From Dyella_A ginsengisoli (GTDB lineage: Bacteria; Pseudomonadota; Gammaproteobacteria; Xanthomonadales; Rhodanobacteraceae): 64,000 nucleotides of DNA. The notes beneath the pieces were generated by a model that made no database searches, had not been told where the DNA came from, and saw only the letters and a program-made list of their open reading frames with translations. A program made the position numbers and the translations under genes. Below are positions 15,864 to 27,220 of this stretch, one piece after another. Positions within the stretch are counted from its first letter, which is position 1. Each line of letters starts with the position of its first letter. Location of the stretch: the NCBI RefSeq assembly GCF_044904665.1, contig NZ_JADIKM010000002.1, positions 1 to 64,000 of the forward strand, given 5' to 3'.

Positions 15864-16892
15864 ATGCTGCTGACGGTGGGAGAACTGGCCAGGCGCTGCG
15901 GGCTGACCGTGCGCACCCTGCACCACTACGACGCGATCGGCTTGCTGGTTCCTTCTTCGCGGTCCGGTGCCGGTTACCGCCTGTATGCGCGCGAGGACAT
16001 CGAGCGCCTGCATCGCATCCAGGCCCTGCGTCAGCTGGGCCTGTCGCTGGCCGACATCGGGCAAGCCCTGTCCGGGCCGCAGCGACCGCTGGTCGACGTG
16101 GTCGATCGCCAGATCGCGCAGCTCGATCGCGACCTGGCCGAAGCGGCCCGCCTGCGCGAGCGACTGCTGCACCTGCGCACGCAGCTGGCAACCGGACAGT
16201 CCCCCGACCTGGCCGACTGGCTGGACACGCTGGAGCTGATGACGATGTACGAAAAGTATTTCACCCCCGACGAATTGAAGACGCTGCCACTGCACACCGA
16301 CCCCGACGTGCTCCCCGAGTGGAGCGCCCTGGTCACTGCCGTGCAGGCGGCGATGGACCGCGGAGCCACGCCGGATGACGCCGACGCGCAGATCCTCGCG
16401 TTGCGCTGGATGGAGATGGTCGAACGCGGCACCGGCGACAACCCCGCCTTCCTGATGCGGCTGCACGCGATGAATGAGGCCGAGCCGGGACTGCGCGAAC
16501 GCAGCGGTATCACGCCGGCGCTGGAGCGCTTAGTCGAACAGTCGATGGTCCGCGCGCGCCTGGCGATCTTCGCCCGCTACCTGGACGAAGACGAGATGGT
16601 GCGAATGCGCGCCCACTACGGTCGGCAGCTCTACGCCTGGCCCGAGCTCATCGCCGAACTGCGCGCAGCGCGCGCCGACGGATTGCCCGCCGATGACGCG
16701 CAGGTGCAGGCGCTGGCACAGCGCTGGATGAGCCTGTTCCGCGAGTACGCCGGAGATAATCCGGCCACACACGCAAAAATCCGCGAGGCGTATGCCAGGG
16801 AACCGGATTTGCGCAGCGGCAGCGCGGTGGATGATGCGCTGCTGGCGTACGTGCGCGAGGCCATGGCGAGCCTGGCCCGAGCCAGCCACTGA
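15864..16892 (+). CDS. MerR-family regulator with two TipAS-like ligand domains
   Basis: 342 residues. The MerR HTH is at the N-terminus (TVGELARRCGLTVRTLHHYD, then the wing with YRLYAREDI), followed by a dimerisation coiled coil (~75-115). Two antibiotic-binding-like TipAS repeats follow, seen as the paired segments with RWMEMVERGTGDNPAFLMRL and RWMSLFREYAGDNPATHAKI. Most family members have one such domain, so the tandem arrangement is notable. ATG at 15864 is preferred over GTG at 15855 because GGAG lies eight bases before it. No drug transporter is adjacent; its targets beyond its own promoter are unknown. Confidence 0.85.
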   Translation: MLLTVGELARRCGLTVRTLHHYDAIGLLVPSSRSGAGYRLYAREDIERLHRIQALRQLGLSLADIGQALSGPQRPLVDVVDRQIAQLDRDLAEAARLRERLLHLRTQLATGQSPDLADWLDTLELMTMYEKYFTPDELKTLPLHTDPDVLPEWSALVTAVQAAMDRGATPDDADAQILALRWMEMVERGTGDNPAFLMRLHAMNEAEPGLRERSGITPALERLVEQSMVRARLAIFARYLDEDEMVRMRAHYGRQLYAWPELIAELRAARADGLPADDAQVQALAQRWMSLFREYAGDNPATHAKIREAYAREPDLRSGSAVDDALLAYVREAMASLARASH

Positions 16893-16897
16893 AACTG

Positions 16898-16925
16898 AAG
16901 GGCGGCCCGCCAGGCCGCCCTTTTT
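16898..16925 (+). terminator. Rho-independent terminator of the MerR gene
   Basis: AAGGGCGGC (16898-16906), loop, GCCGCCCTT (16914-16922) continuing into a T run ending at 16925. It begins five bases after the stop codon. Confidence 0.85.
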
Positions 16926-17006
16926 CCGCGAAGACCGCCGCCCGCATCCCGGACCGTCCATGGCACGCGCGCGCAGTTTCGTCCGCATCGCATGCGCCCC
17001 CGCAGC

Positions 17007-17231
17007 TCAGCCGCCCTCGCCCGTCCAGCGCTGATCGATTGCGGCCTTCACCGCGGCGTCGAGGTCGGCCGGGGCCAGCTCCTGCATCTGCTCGAGCTGC
17101 CCGTTGCGCATGCCGCAGAATTCACCGCCCTTGCGGAACGTCGCCGTCCAGATCACGCGCCCGCGCGTCCCCAGCTCGTAGTTCCCCTCATACGACACCG
17201 CATTGCTGGTCTTGCCGGACACGGCGGTCAT
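17007..17231 (-). CDS. Small conserved-looking protein of unknown function
   Basis: 74 residues starting MTAVSGKTSNAVSYEGNYEL. It contains a beta-rich stretch (GRVIWTATFRKGGEFCGMRN) and a C-terminal helix ending IDQRWTGEGG. The start at 17231 is chosen over the 123-codon frame because the upstream part looks like random translation and there is a GAGAA before 17231. No signal peptide or membrane segment. It sits alone between the MerR gene and mdh. No family is recognised. Confidence 0.6.
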   Translation of the reverse strand: MTAVSGKTSNAVSYEGNYELGTRGRVIWTATFRKGGEFCGMRNGQLEQMQELAPADLDAAVKAAIDQRWTGEGG

Positions 17232-17375
17232 GGCGGTTCTCGATGGCGCGAAGGAAACCGCAGCATAGTCCTGCGGCAGCGGCAATGAGTGTGAAAAGGT
17301 GGTGAGGTGGGTGCAGCAGCCCGATCGACGCTGGGATGAGGTGAGGTCATGTCGTGCATGCACGCGACGACCGGA

Positions 17376-17408
17376 CAAAAAGAAAGGGCGGCCGAAGCCG
17401 CCCTTCCC
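17376..17408 (-). terminator. Rho-independent terminator of mdh
   Basis: On the minus strand: AAGGGCGGC-TTCG-GCCGCCCTT followed by TCTTTTTG. A tetraloop hairpin plus U-tract, about 20 bases after the mdh stop. Confidence 0.9.
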
Positions 17409-17428
17409 TCAAGCCGAAACGAAGCGGC

Positions 17429-18415
17429 TTACTTCTTGGCGAACAGATGCTCGACGCCGGCGCGCTCCTCGCGCAGCTCCTTGTCGGTGGCATCCATGCG
17501 GGCGCGCGAGAAATCGTTGATTTCCAGGCCCTGCACGATCGCGTACTTGCCGTTCTTGATCGTCACCGGATAGCCGTAGATCACGCCCGGAGCGATGCCG
17601 TAGGAGCCGTCCGACGGGATGCCCATCGAGACCCAGTCACCCTCGGCGGTGCCCAGCGCCCACGAGCGCATGTGGTCGATCGCGGCCGAGGCGGCCGAGG
17701 CGGCGGACGAGGCGCCGCGGGCCTTGATGATCGCCGCGCCGCGCTGCTGCACGGTCGGGATGAAGTCGCTCTCGTACCAGCTCTGCTCGACCAGGCTCAG
17801 CGCCGGCTTGCCGTCCACGGTGGCGTGGTGCAGGTCCGGGTACTGGGTGGAGCTGTGGTTGCCCCAGATGGTCATCTGCTTGATGTCGGTGTTGTGCTTG
17901 CCGGTCTTCTCGGCCAGCTGGCTCAACGCGCGGTTGTGGTCCAGGCGCACCATCGCGGTGAAGCAGTTCGGATCCAGGTCCGGGGCGTTCTGCTGGGCGA
18001 TCAGCGCATTGGTGTTGGCCGGGTTGCCCACCACCAGCACGCGCACGTCGCGCTTGGCGTGATCGTTCAGCGCCTTGCCCTGCGGGCCGAAAATGGCGCC
18101 GTTGGCCTCCAGCAGATCCTTGCGCTCCATGCCCGGGCCGCGCGGACGCGCGCCGACCAGCAGGGCGTAGTCGACGTCCTTGAAGGCGACGTTGACATCG
18201 TCGGTGGCGACGGTGCCAGCCAGCAGCGGGAAGGCGCAGTCGTTGAGCTCCATCACCACGCCCTGCAGCGTCGGCAGCGCCGGAGTGATTTCCAGCATGT
18301 GCAGGATCACCGGCTGATCCGGGCCGAGCATGTCGCCCGCGGCGATGCGAAACAGCAGTGCGTAACCGATCTGGCCGGCGGCGCCGGTGACGGCAACTCG
18401 AACGGGGGCTTTCAT
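17429..18415 (-). CDS. mdh: Malate dehydrogenase
   Basis: 328 residues, LDH/MDH superfamily, the cytosolic-type form common in Xanthomonadales. It has the NAD Rossmann motif TGAAGQIGYALLFRIA at the N-terminus, GARPRGPGMERKDLL (substrate-loop arginines), VGNPANTNA, and the catalytic His in IWGNHSSTQYPD. It interconverts malate and oxaloacetate and so regenerates the oxaloacetate used by PrpC. Start 18415 has AAGGAG upstream. Monocistronic: a terminator downstream, a REP pair upstream. Confidence 0.96.
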   Translation of the reverse strand: MKAPVRVAVTGAAGQIGYALLFRIAAGDMLGPDQPVILHMLEITPALPTLQGVVMELNDCAFPLLAGTVATDDVNVAFKDVDYALLVGARPRGPGMERKDLLEANGAIFGPQGKALNDHAKRDVRVLVVGNPANTNALIAQQNAPDLDPNCFTAMVRLDHNRALSQLAEKTGKHNTDIKQMTIWGNHSSTQYPDLHHATVDGKPALSLVEQSWYESDFIPTVQQRGAAIIKARGASSAASAASAAIDHMRSWALGTAEGDWVSMGIPSDGSYGIAPGVIYGYPVTIKNGKYAIVQGLEINDFSRARMDATDKELREERAGVEHLFAKK

Positions 18416-18448
18416 GGGGTTGGCTCCTTGGTGGGAAGGTGAGGCGTT

Positions 18449-18523
18449 TGTAGGAGCGGCTTCAGCTGCGATGCTTTTCAGACGACTGCAGCAAGAGCAT
18501 CGCGGCTGAAGCCGCTCCTACAC
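18449..18523. repeat. REP pair (GTAGGAGCGGCTTC type)
   Basis: GTAGGAGCGGCTTCAGCTGC (18450-18469) and the inverted partner GCGGCTGAAGCCGCTCCTAC (18503-18522). It lies between mdh and the aminotransferase gene. Same GTAG-headed family as at 8941-9023 and 51397-51424 with a different arm sequence. Confidence 0.88.
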
Positions 18524-18534
18524 GGGGCTTGTGG

Positions 18535-19734
18535 TCAGGTGAGTTCGGCGAAGAACTCGGCGATGCGATCGAGGCCCGGCTGCAGCTGGGCCGTCGGACA
18601 GGTGTAGGAGATGCGCATGGCGCGCGGCTCGCCAAAGGCCGAGCCCGGCACGCAGGCCACGCCCTTGGCTTCCAGCAGCGCGGCGCAGAAGCTCACGTCG
18701 TCGGTGATGGCTATCTCGCCGTGGCGCTTGCCGAACGCGACCGAGATATCCGGGAACGCATAGAACGCGCCCTGCGGCCGCGGGCAGACCACGCCGGGGA
18801 TCGCATTCAACGCGGCCATCACCGTGTCACGCTTGGCGGCGAACTCGGCGCACTTCGCCACGGGCACGTCCTGCGGCCCGGTGAGCGCGGCCACCGCGGC
18901 GGCGGTGATCACTTCCGGGATGCTGGTGATGTGGTTGGAGTTGAGCGTGGTGACCGCCTTGGCCACCGCCTCGGGGCCGGCGATGAAACCCACGCGCCAA
19001 CCCGGCATGCCGTAGGTCTTGGACAGCGAGTCGACGAACACCAGGCGGTCCTTCAGCTCCGGCCGCGCGTGCACGAAGTTGTGGTACCCGAGGCCGTCGA
19101 ACACCATCGAGTTGTAGATATCGTCGGTGATGATCCAGGTGTCCGGATACTTCACCAGCACGTCGGCCAGCGCGGCGATTTCCTCGCGCGTGTAGACCAT
19201 GCCGGTGGGGTTGGACGGGTTGTTGAACAGGAACACCCTGGGCTCGCGCTTCAGTGCTTCTTCCAACTGCGCGGGAACAAGCTTGTAGTTCTGCTCGGGG
19301 CCGCAGTGCAGGATGTTCGCCTTGGCGCCGACGATGTCGGCGATGTCGCGGTAGGTGGTCCAGAACGGCGCGGCGAAGCAGATCTCGTCGCCCTCGTCGA
19401 GCATCGCCTCGGCCAGGTTGTACAGCACCTGCTTGGCGCCGATGCCGATGGAGAGATTCATGCGGCCGTAGCCGGTCAGGCCCAGCGCCTCGATGTGCTT
19501 CAGGAAGGCATCCAGCAGCACCTCGGCGCCGCGGTTGCTGCCGTACTGGCCCGAATCGTGGCTCAGCGATTCGCGCGCCGCGGCGTACACGTGTTCGCCC
19601 GGGAGGAAGTTCGGCACGCCGATGGAGAAGCTGATCACGTCGCGGCCGGCGGCCTTGAGCTGCTTGGCTTTTTCGGCGATCAGCATGATCGCGCTGGGCT
19701 TGGCGCGACCGACGCGCTGGGCGAGCTGGGGCAT
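18535..19734 (-). CDS. Pyridoxal-phosphate aminotransferase class I (aspartate-aminotransferase-like)
   Basis: 399 residues, fold type I. The PLP-binding lysine is in SLSKTYGMPGWRVGF; FNNPSNPTGMVY and the final-third arginine (MRISYTC) are also conserved. Subgroup I-gamma enzymes of this kind transfer amino groups between aspartate or aromatic/glutamate and 2-oxoglutarate; the exact donor cannot be decided by eye. The start at 19734 (MPQLAQRV) has GAGGA six bases upstream; the 456-codon frame includes non-coding sequence. Proximity to mdh hints at aspartate/oxaloacetate exchange. Confidence 0.85.
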   Translation of the reverse strand: MPQLAQRVGRAKPSAIMLIAEKAKQLKAAGRDVISFSIGVPNFLPGEHVYAAARESLSHDSGQYGSNRGAEVLLDAFLKHIEALGLTGYGRMNLSIGIGAKQVLYNLAEAMLDEGDEICFAAPFWTTYRDIADIVGAKANILHCGPEQNYKLVPAQLEEALKREPRVFLFNNPSNPTGMVYTREEIAALADVLVKYPDTWIITDDIYNSMVFDGLGYHNFVHARPELKDRLVFVDSLSKTYGMPGWRVGFIAGPEAVAKAVTTLNSNHITSIPEVITAAAVAALTGPQDVPVAKCAEFAAKRDTVMAALNAIPGVVCPRPQGAFYAFPDISVAFGKRHGEIAITDDVSFCAALLEAKGVACVPGSAFGEPRAMRISYTCPTAQLQPGLDRIAEFFAELT

Positions 19735-19905
19735 GGCGTCCTCGGGGACTGGGCAGTTATCAAACCGGCGAAGTTTAACACGCGCCTGTCCGCAGCCGCC
19801 GGCCCGGCCCATGGCACCAGCCGAGGGCGCATGGTGCGCCGGATGCCGCAAGGGGCGGCATCGCCGGCCACGCGCCAGATAGGCAAACACACGCTCCGCG
19901 CGCAT

Positions 19906-19936
19906 AAAAAAACCGCCGGCAAACCGCCGGCGGTTT
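19906..19936 (-). terminator. Rho-independent terminator downstream of the GH3 gene
   Basis: On the minus strand: CCGCCGGC-GGTTT-GCCGGCGG followed by a run of seven T. About 70 bases after the GH3 stop. Confidence 0.9.
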
Positions 19937-20003
19937 CGGGGAGGGGAGCGATCCGCAGGGGACGCTCCCGCAAGCGGTCACGCCGTGGCGTGGACGACGG
20001 GCT

Positions 20004-22535
<2,532 letters not shown>

Positions 22536-22591
22536 GGAACCCCCTTGGATGGATCGTCAGCCGGCGGGCGAAGCGAGGCTTCGCGCCGATA

Positions 22592-22627
22592 CCCGGCGAG
22601 TATTCGCAGTCGATGACAGCGCTGTCA
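22592..22627 (-). promoter_or_regulatory. GH3 promoter with LacI-family operator
   Basis: Perfect 14-bp palindrome TGACAGCGCTGTCA (22614-22627). On the minus strand it overlaps a consensus -35 TTGACA, which is followed after 17 bp by GAATAC as -10. The CG centre is typical of LacI-family operators, and the neighbouring regulator is of that family. Repression by steric occlusion of -35 is predicted. Confidence 0.75.
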
Positions 22628-22693
22628 AATTGCATCGCAACAATGACTCAGGACCGCGAAACGGTTGCGCACTCGGCCGCAGCACAGATGCCC

Positions 22694-23698
22694 TCAACTC
22701 ACCGGCGCGGTCGACTCGCGCACCTGCAGCGCAAACGGCAGCTGCACCATGTGCCCCTCGCCGCGCCCGCGCAGCGAGGCCAGCAGCTGCAGCGCGGCGA
22801 TGCGCCCCATCTCCCGGCTGGGCTGGCGGATGGTGGTGAGCGTGGGCCAGATCTGGCGCGAGATCGGCGTGTCGTCGAAGCCGCAGACCGATACGTCGCG
22901 CGGCACCGCCAGCCCGTGTTCGCCGGCCGCCCAGATCACGCCGGCGGCCATGTCGTCGTTGGCCGCGAACACCGCCGTGGGGCGATCGGTGAGCGAGAAC
23001 AGCGTGCGCGCCGCGGCCACGCCCGAGCCGAACGAGAAATCGCCCTCCACCACCAGCGCGGGATCGTAGGGCAGCCCCGCCGCGGCCAGCGCGTCGCGAT
23101 AGCCGGCCAGCCGCCAGCCGCTGGCGCCGTGCGCCGGATGGCCGATCACGTGGGCAATGCGCCGATGCCCCAGCGACAGCAGGTGGCCCACCATCTCGCG
23201 TGCCGCCTGCGGCTCGTCGATGAAGGCGCCGATCACCGCCTCGTGCTGCACCGGCGACACGCTGGCATACGGCACACCGCGCTGCTTGAGATGCGCCAGC
23301 AGCTGCGGGTGCTCGGTGATGGGCGGGGTGAGCACGAAGCCGTCGGGCCGGTGATGCAGGATCAGCGCGTCGACGCGCTCGACGAAATCCGGCGATTCGG
23401 CCAGCAACGGCCGCACCATCATCGAGTAGTGGTGCTCGTCGCAGGCGTCGAGCACGCCGGTCTGGATCTCGGTCAGGTAGTTGGACGAGGGATTGTCGTA
23501 CAGCGTGGCCACCAGGTACGAGCGGTTGCTCGCCAGGCTGCGCGCGGACAGGTGCGGGCGATAGTCCATCGCCGCCATCGCGGCCAGCACTTTCTCGCGG
23601 GTCGGCCCGCGCACGTTCTCTTCGTTGTTGAGCACGCGCGAGACGGTCTTGGGCGAAACGCCCGCCGCCTTTGCCACGTCTTCGAGCCTTACCCGCAT
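22694..23698 (-). CDS. LacI-family transcriptional regulator
   Basis: 334 residues. N-terminal HTH RLEDVAKAAGVSPKTVSRVLN (residues ~4-24) and hinge helix LSARSLASNRS, then a periplasmic-binding-like sensor domain ending with the GFDDTPISRQIWPTLTTIRQP region. It most likely represses the downstream GH3 gene in response to a glucan-derived sugar, using the palindrome at 22614-22627. It could share a transcript with GH3 (158 bp apart) or be separate. Confidence 0.92.
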   Translation of the reverse strand: MRVRLEDVAKAAGVSPKTVSRVLNNEENVRGPTREKVLAAMAAMDYRPHLSARSLASNRSYLVATLYDNPSSNYLTEIQTGVLDACDEHHYSMMVRPLLAESPDFVERVDALILHHRPDGFVLTPPITEHPQLLAHLKQRGVPYASVSPVQHEAVIGAFIDEPQAAREMVGHLLSLGHRRIAHVIGHPAHGASGWRLAGYRDALAAAGLPYDPALVVEGDFSFGSGVAAARTLFSLTDRPTAVFAANDDMAAGVIWAAGEHGLAVPRDVSVCGFDDTPISRQIWPTLTTIRQPSREMGRIAALQLLASLRGRGEGHMVQLPFALQVRESTAPVS

Positions 23699-23834
23699 GT
23701 CCGGATCCCCGCCGCGGCAGCTACCGCGGCCGGGACTATGCGTTCAAGCACATGGCGAGCACAAGCACGGCGGTGCCAAAACGCGAGCGGCCGCGCGAAG
23801 GCGGCCGCTGCAGCAAACTCTTGCGCGAAGCGGA

Positions 23835-24344
23835 TCAGCCGCGCGCGTCGAGGATCGCGTTCCATTCCTTCACGCGCTCGGCCTGCGCGGCCAGCAGCGC
23901 GTCGACGTCGCCTTCCACGGTGACCTTCTCGATGGTGTCGCCCTGGCGGATCGCGTCGACCACCTTCTGGTCGTCGGCGCCCAGCACTTCGCCGAACACG
24001 CTGTGCTTGCCGTCCAGCCACGGGGTCGCACCGTGGGTGATGAAGAACTGGCTGCCGTTGGTGCGCGGACCGGCATTGGCCATGGACAAAACGCCCGGCT
24101 TGTCGTGGCGCAGCGACGGGTTGAACTCGTCCTCGAACTTGTAGCCCGGGCCGCCCGTACCGGTGCCCTGCGGGCAACCACCCTGGATCATGAAGTCGCT
24201 GATCACGCGGTGGAACGACAGGCCGTCGTAGTAGCCGCGCCGGGCCAGGTTGACGAAGTTCGCCACCGTCACCGGGGTCTTGTCGTCGTGCAAGCGCAGG
24301 TGGATCGGGCCGCGGTTGGTCTGGAAGGTAACGTTGATGGTCAT
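23835..24344 (-). CDS. ppiB: Cytoplasmic peptidyl-prolyl cis-trans isomerase (cyclophilin B type)
   Basis: 169 residues. Cyclophilin signatures: YDGLSFHRVISDFMIQGG, GPGYKFEDEF, SMANAGPRTNGSQFFIT and WLDGKHSVFGEV. No signal peptide, so cytosolic. The start at 24344 (MTINVTF) follows AAGGA. It lies between the LacI gene and the hydroxybutyrate-oligomer hydrolase, all on the minus strand. Confidence 0.95.
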   Translation of the reverse strand: MTINVTFQTNRGPIHLRLHDDKTPVTVANFVNLARRGYYDGLSFHRVISDFMIQGGCPQGTGTGGPGYKFEDEFNPSLRHDKPGVLSMANAGPRTNGSQFFITHGATPWLDGKHSVFGEVLGADDQKVVDAIRQGDTIEKVTVEGDVDALLAAQAERVKEWNAILDARG

Positions 24345-24461
24345 CGCAAATCCTTGGGCTCGTGACGCGCTGCCGTGGCGGCCACGGCGGCAAAGGGCCG
24401 GCAAGGATAACGCAGCCGGCCCGGTCGTCGCGCGATCGGGCCGGCTGCGGCGAAGGGTCGT

Positions 24462-26300
24462 TCAGGGCAGGCCGAGCATCTGGCGGCTCAGCGCCGTCTC
24501 GCCGCGCGGTTGGGCCGCCGGCGTCGGCAGTTCGCGCGGCCACGGCGTGCCCTCGAACAGGTGCGACCACAAGCGGTCCAGCGCCGCATAGCCGTAGGGC
24601 ATCAGCGGCACGTGCGCCGCGCCGAAGCCGGGCACGGCGAGGAAGGCGTCGAAATGCTGCGCATACGGCACACGCCAGTACAGCGGTGCGCGTCCCTCGC
24701 TGCGCAGCCAGGCCACGTAGGGCTCGGAGGTGAAGGCGGTAGGCAGCAGGCCGTCGCTGGCGCCGTGCAGCACCCACAGCGGCAGGTCGGCACGCGGCAG
24801 TCGGGTTGCGGTGGCCGCCACGCTGGCGCGCACGGCCTGCGCTCGGGCGGTGTCGCCGGTCCACAGCTGGCGCAGGCAGTCGAGGCCGGCGAGGGTCGGA
24901 TCGTCGCTGTGATCCATGCCGCCGCGCAGCGCGATGCCGTTGCCGGGCGGAATGCCGGAGCCGTCCGCCCACCACGCCGCACGCGTGGCGGGGTCGGCCG
25001 GCGCGGGATGGTTGTCCTTGTCGATCGTCACGTAACGAAAGCCGCACGGCATGTCGGTGGCACCGGTGCGTGCATAGGACGATGCGTAGCCGGCCACGAT
25101 CACCCGCCACAGGTCGAACGCCGTGGTGCTGGCCGCGGTGGCGATCGCCTCGTCGGTCCAGCCGTGTGCGCGCAGTTGCTCGTAGGCCGCTTCACCCTGC
25201 GCGCTCAGAGTGTCGCCAGACAGCCGCCCCTGCACGTGCAGCGTGCCGCAGCGCTGCGCATAAGCCGGGGGAATGTTGCCGTCGGGGGCGCGCGCGAACG
25301 GCACGCTGGCGAAGCGCGGCGTGGTCAGTGCGCACGGCAACCAGATCGCCGCCTCGGTGGCGTAGTCGTACATCGGTCGGCCGTGGCCCGGCACGTACAC
25401 GTTGGGCTCCAGTGCCACCACGCCCGCGAACAGGTGATCGTCGTCCAGGCCGGCGGCCTGCAGCACCGCGCCGCCGCCGTTGGACAGGCCGGTGGCGATG
25501 ATCTTCGTGTTCTGCGCGGCGAAGGGCGCCTGCTCGGGGAACGCGCGATCGAGCATGGCCAAGCCGAACTGCGCCGCCTGGATCACGTCGCGGCCCCAGT
25601 CCGCCTCGGGGTTGTCGCCCGAGTGCATCTGCTTGACCGCGATGCCGGCATCGGCGGAGGCAGGCCCGGGCTCGAACTCCAGCATCGCCTCGCCACGTTT
25701 GGCGCGCGTGCCGTCCAGCTGCACGCCGCTGTCGTCGGCGTAATCAAAGTAACCGGCGCCGGTGCCCTTGTCGGTGTAGGCCACGGCGCAGCCCTTCGGC
25801 AAGCCCCAGGCGCCGGCCAGCGAGATCGCGCCATACACGCCGCGCGAGCCGGACGACGGCGCCACCACCAGGCAGCGATGCGCGGCGTCGAAAGCATCCG
25901 GCACCTGCAGCAGCACGCGGTGCGGCTGGCTGGCGCCGGGCACCCGCGCGAACGCCTGGAATTCACGCCCCGGCACGTCCGGCACGGCGCCGTACACCGT
26001 GCCGTAACCGCCGAGCGGACCCAGATCGGCGATGCCCTTCCAGCTGGTCTGGATGGCGCGGCGGCGCAGCTCATCCGGCGTGGGATGCAGCGGCTCGGCG
26101 ATCGGCGACGGCGAACCGGCCAGCCCCGCCAGGCCGAGGCCAGCGCTGAGCAGATCGTCGTGATCGCGATGCACGGTGACGCGCACGTCGCTGACCAGGA
26201 AATCGGGGCGGGACATCTCCGGCTCCTGTCGGGGTGAGGACACAGCACAACCCGCCAGGGTCAGCGCGAGCAGCGGCATGCAGATCGGGCGCAGGTTCAT
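24462..26300 (-). CDS. D-(-)-3-hydroxybutyrate oligomer hydrolase (lipoprotein)
   Basis: 612 residues. It matches the 3HB oligomer hydrolase family, which cleaves short oligomers released from poly-3-hydroxybutyrate into monomer. The signal sequence ends with the lipobox LAGC (Cys18), so it is probably anchored to the outer membrane and faces the periplasm or exterior. The nucleophile is Ser273 in TGLSNGGGA; a candidate His is in VPYAQHFDAF near the C-terminus. It complements the PHB depolymerase at 34262-35302. Confidence 0.85.
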   Translation of the reverse strand: MNLRPICMPLLALTLAGCAVSSPRQEPEMSRPDFLVSDVRVTVHRDHDDLLSAGLGLAGLAGSPSPIAEPLHPTPDELRRRAIQTSWKGIADLGPLGGYGTVYGAVPDVPGREFQAFARVPGASQPHRVLLQVPDAFDAAHRCLVVAPSSGSRGVYGAISLAGAWGLPKGCAVAYTDKGTGAGYFDYADDSGVQLDGTRAKRGEAMLEFEPGPASADAGIAVKQMHSGDNPEADWGRDVIQAAQFGLAMLDRAFPEQAPFAAQNTKIIATGLSNGGGAVLQAAGLDDDHLFAGVVALEPNVYVPGHGRPMYDYATEAAIWLPCALTTPRFASVPFARAPDGNIPPAYAQRCGTLHVQGRLSGDTLSAQGEAAYEQLRAHGWTDEAIATAASTTAFDLWRVIVAGYASSYARTGATDMPCGFRYVTIDKDNHPAPADPATRAAWWADGSGIPPGNGIALRGGMDHSDDPTLAGLDCLRQLWTGDTARAQAVRASVAATATRLPRADLPLWVLHGASDGLLPTAFTSEPYVAWLRSEGRAPLYWRVPYAQHFDAFLAVPGFGAAHVPLMPYGYAALDRLWSHLFEGTPWPRELPTPAAQPRGETALSRQMLGLP

Positions 26301-26385
26301 CGGCTCACGATAGCAATCCCGCCGGCCGCCACCATCGTACGAAAGTCCATGCGCGGCACCCGAAGGCGCCGCGTGGTGGTGGAGC

Positions 26386-27162
26386 TCAGTCCAGCCGGGT
26401 GCCGCCCAGTTTCTGCGGCAGCGCCTCCATCAGCGGCTTTATCAGGTCCAGCGGCAGCGGGAACACGATGGTCGACGACTTGCCGTTGGCCGACATGTCC
26501 GCCAGCGTCTGCAGGTAGCGCAGCTGCAGCGCCTGCGGTTGCTGCGACAGCATCGCCGCCGCATCGCGCAGCTTCTCCGCCGCCTGCATCTCACCCTCGG
26601 CGTGGATCACCTTGGCGCGGCGCTCGCGTTCGGCCTCCGCCTGGCGGGCGATCGCGCGCACCATGGTCTCGTTGAGGTCGACGTCCTTGATCTCCACGTT
26701 GGCCACCTTGATGCCCCACGGGTCGGTCGCCTCGTCGAGGATGCCCTGCAGGGTCTGGTTGATCGATTCGCGCTGCGACAGGATCTCGTCCAGCTCGTGC
26801 TGGCCGAGCACCGAGCGCAGGCGCGTCTGCGCCAGCTGGCTGGTGGCCTGGTAGAAGTCCGCCACCTGCAGCACCGCCTTGTCCGGCTCCACCACGCGGA
26901 AATAAACCACCGCGTTGACCCGCACCGACACGTTGTCGCGCGAGATCACGTCCTGCGGCGGCACGTCCATCACCGTGGTGCGCAGATCCACCCGCAGCAT
27001 GCGCTGCACCAGCGGCACCAGCAGCACCAGGCCCGGCCCCTTGGTACCGGTGAAGCGGCCCAGCGTCAGCACCACGCCGCGCTCGTACTCGGGCAATACC
27101 TTGACCGAGGAAAACAGCAGGAACGCGGCCAGTACCACCAGCACACCCATGAATCCGAACAT
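26386..27162 (-). CDS. Slipin (stomatin/SPFH-domain membrane protein)
   Basis: 258 residues: one N-terminal membrane segment, then an SPFH/band-7 domain (ERGVVLTLGRFTGTKGPG, PPQDVISRDNVSVRVNAVVYF, NQTLQGILDEATDPWGIKV) and a helical tail. Of two close ATGs the one at 27162 is chosen because AGGAG lies six bases before it; the earlier ATG at 27168 is immediately against the ribosome site. It is the usual partner of the NfeD gene directly upstream (58-bp gap). Such pairs are thought to organise membrane microdomains and their proteolysis. Confidence 0.92.
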   Translation of the reverse strand: MFGFMGVLVVLAAFLLFSSVKVLPEYERGVVLTLGRFTGTKGPGLVLLVPLVQRMLRVDLRTTVMDVPPQDVISRDNVSVRVNAVVYFRVVEPDKAVLQVADFYQATSQLAQTRLRSVLGQHELDEILSQRESINQTLQGILDEATDPWGIKVANVEIKDVDLNETMVRAIARQAEAERERRAKVIHAEGEMQAAEKLRDAAAMLSQQPQALQLRYLQTLADMSANGKSSTIVFPLPLDLIKPLMEALPQKLGGTRLD

Positions 27163-27220
27163 GTTCATCTCCTGCGGCAACAGAAATTTCAGCGACGCCA
27201 CCACCCGGGCGCCGGCCCGA

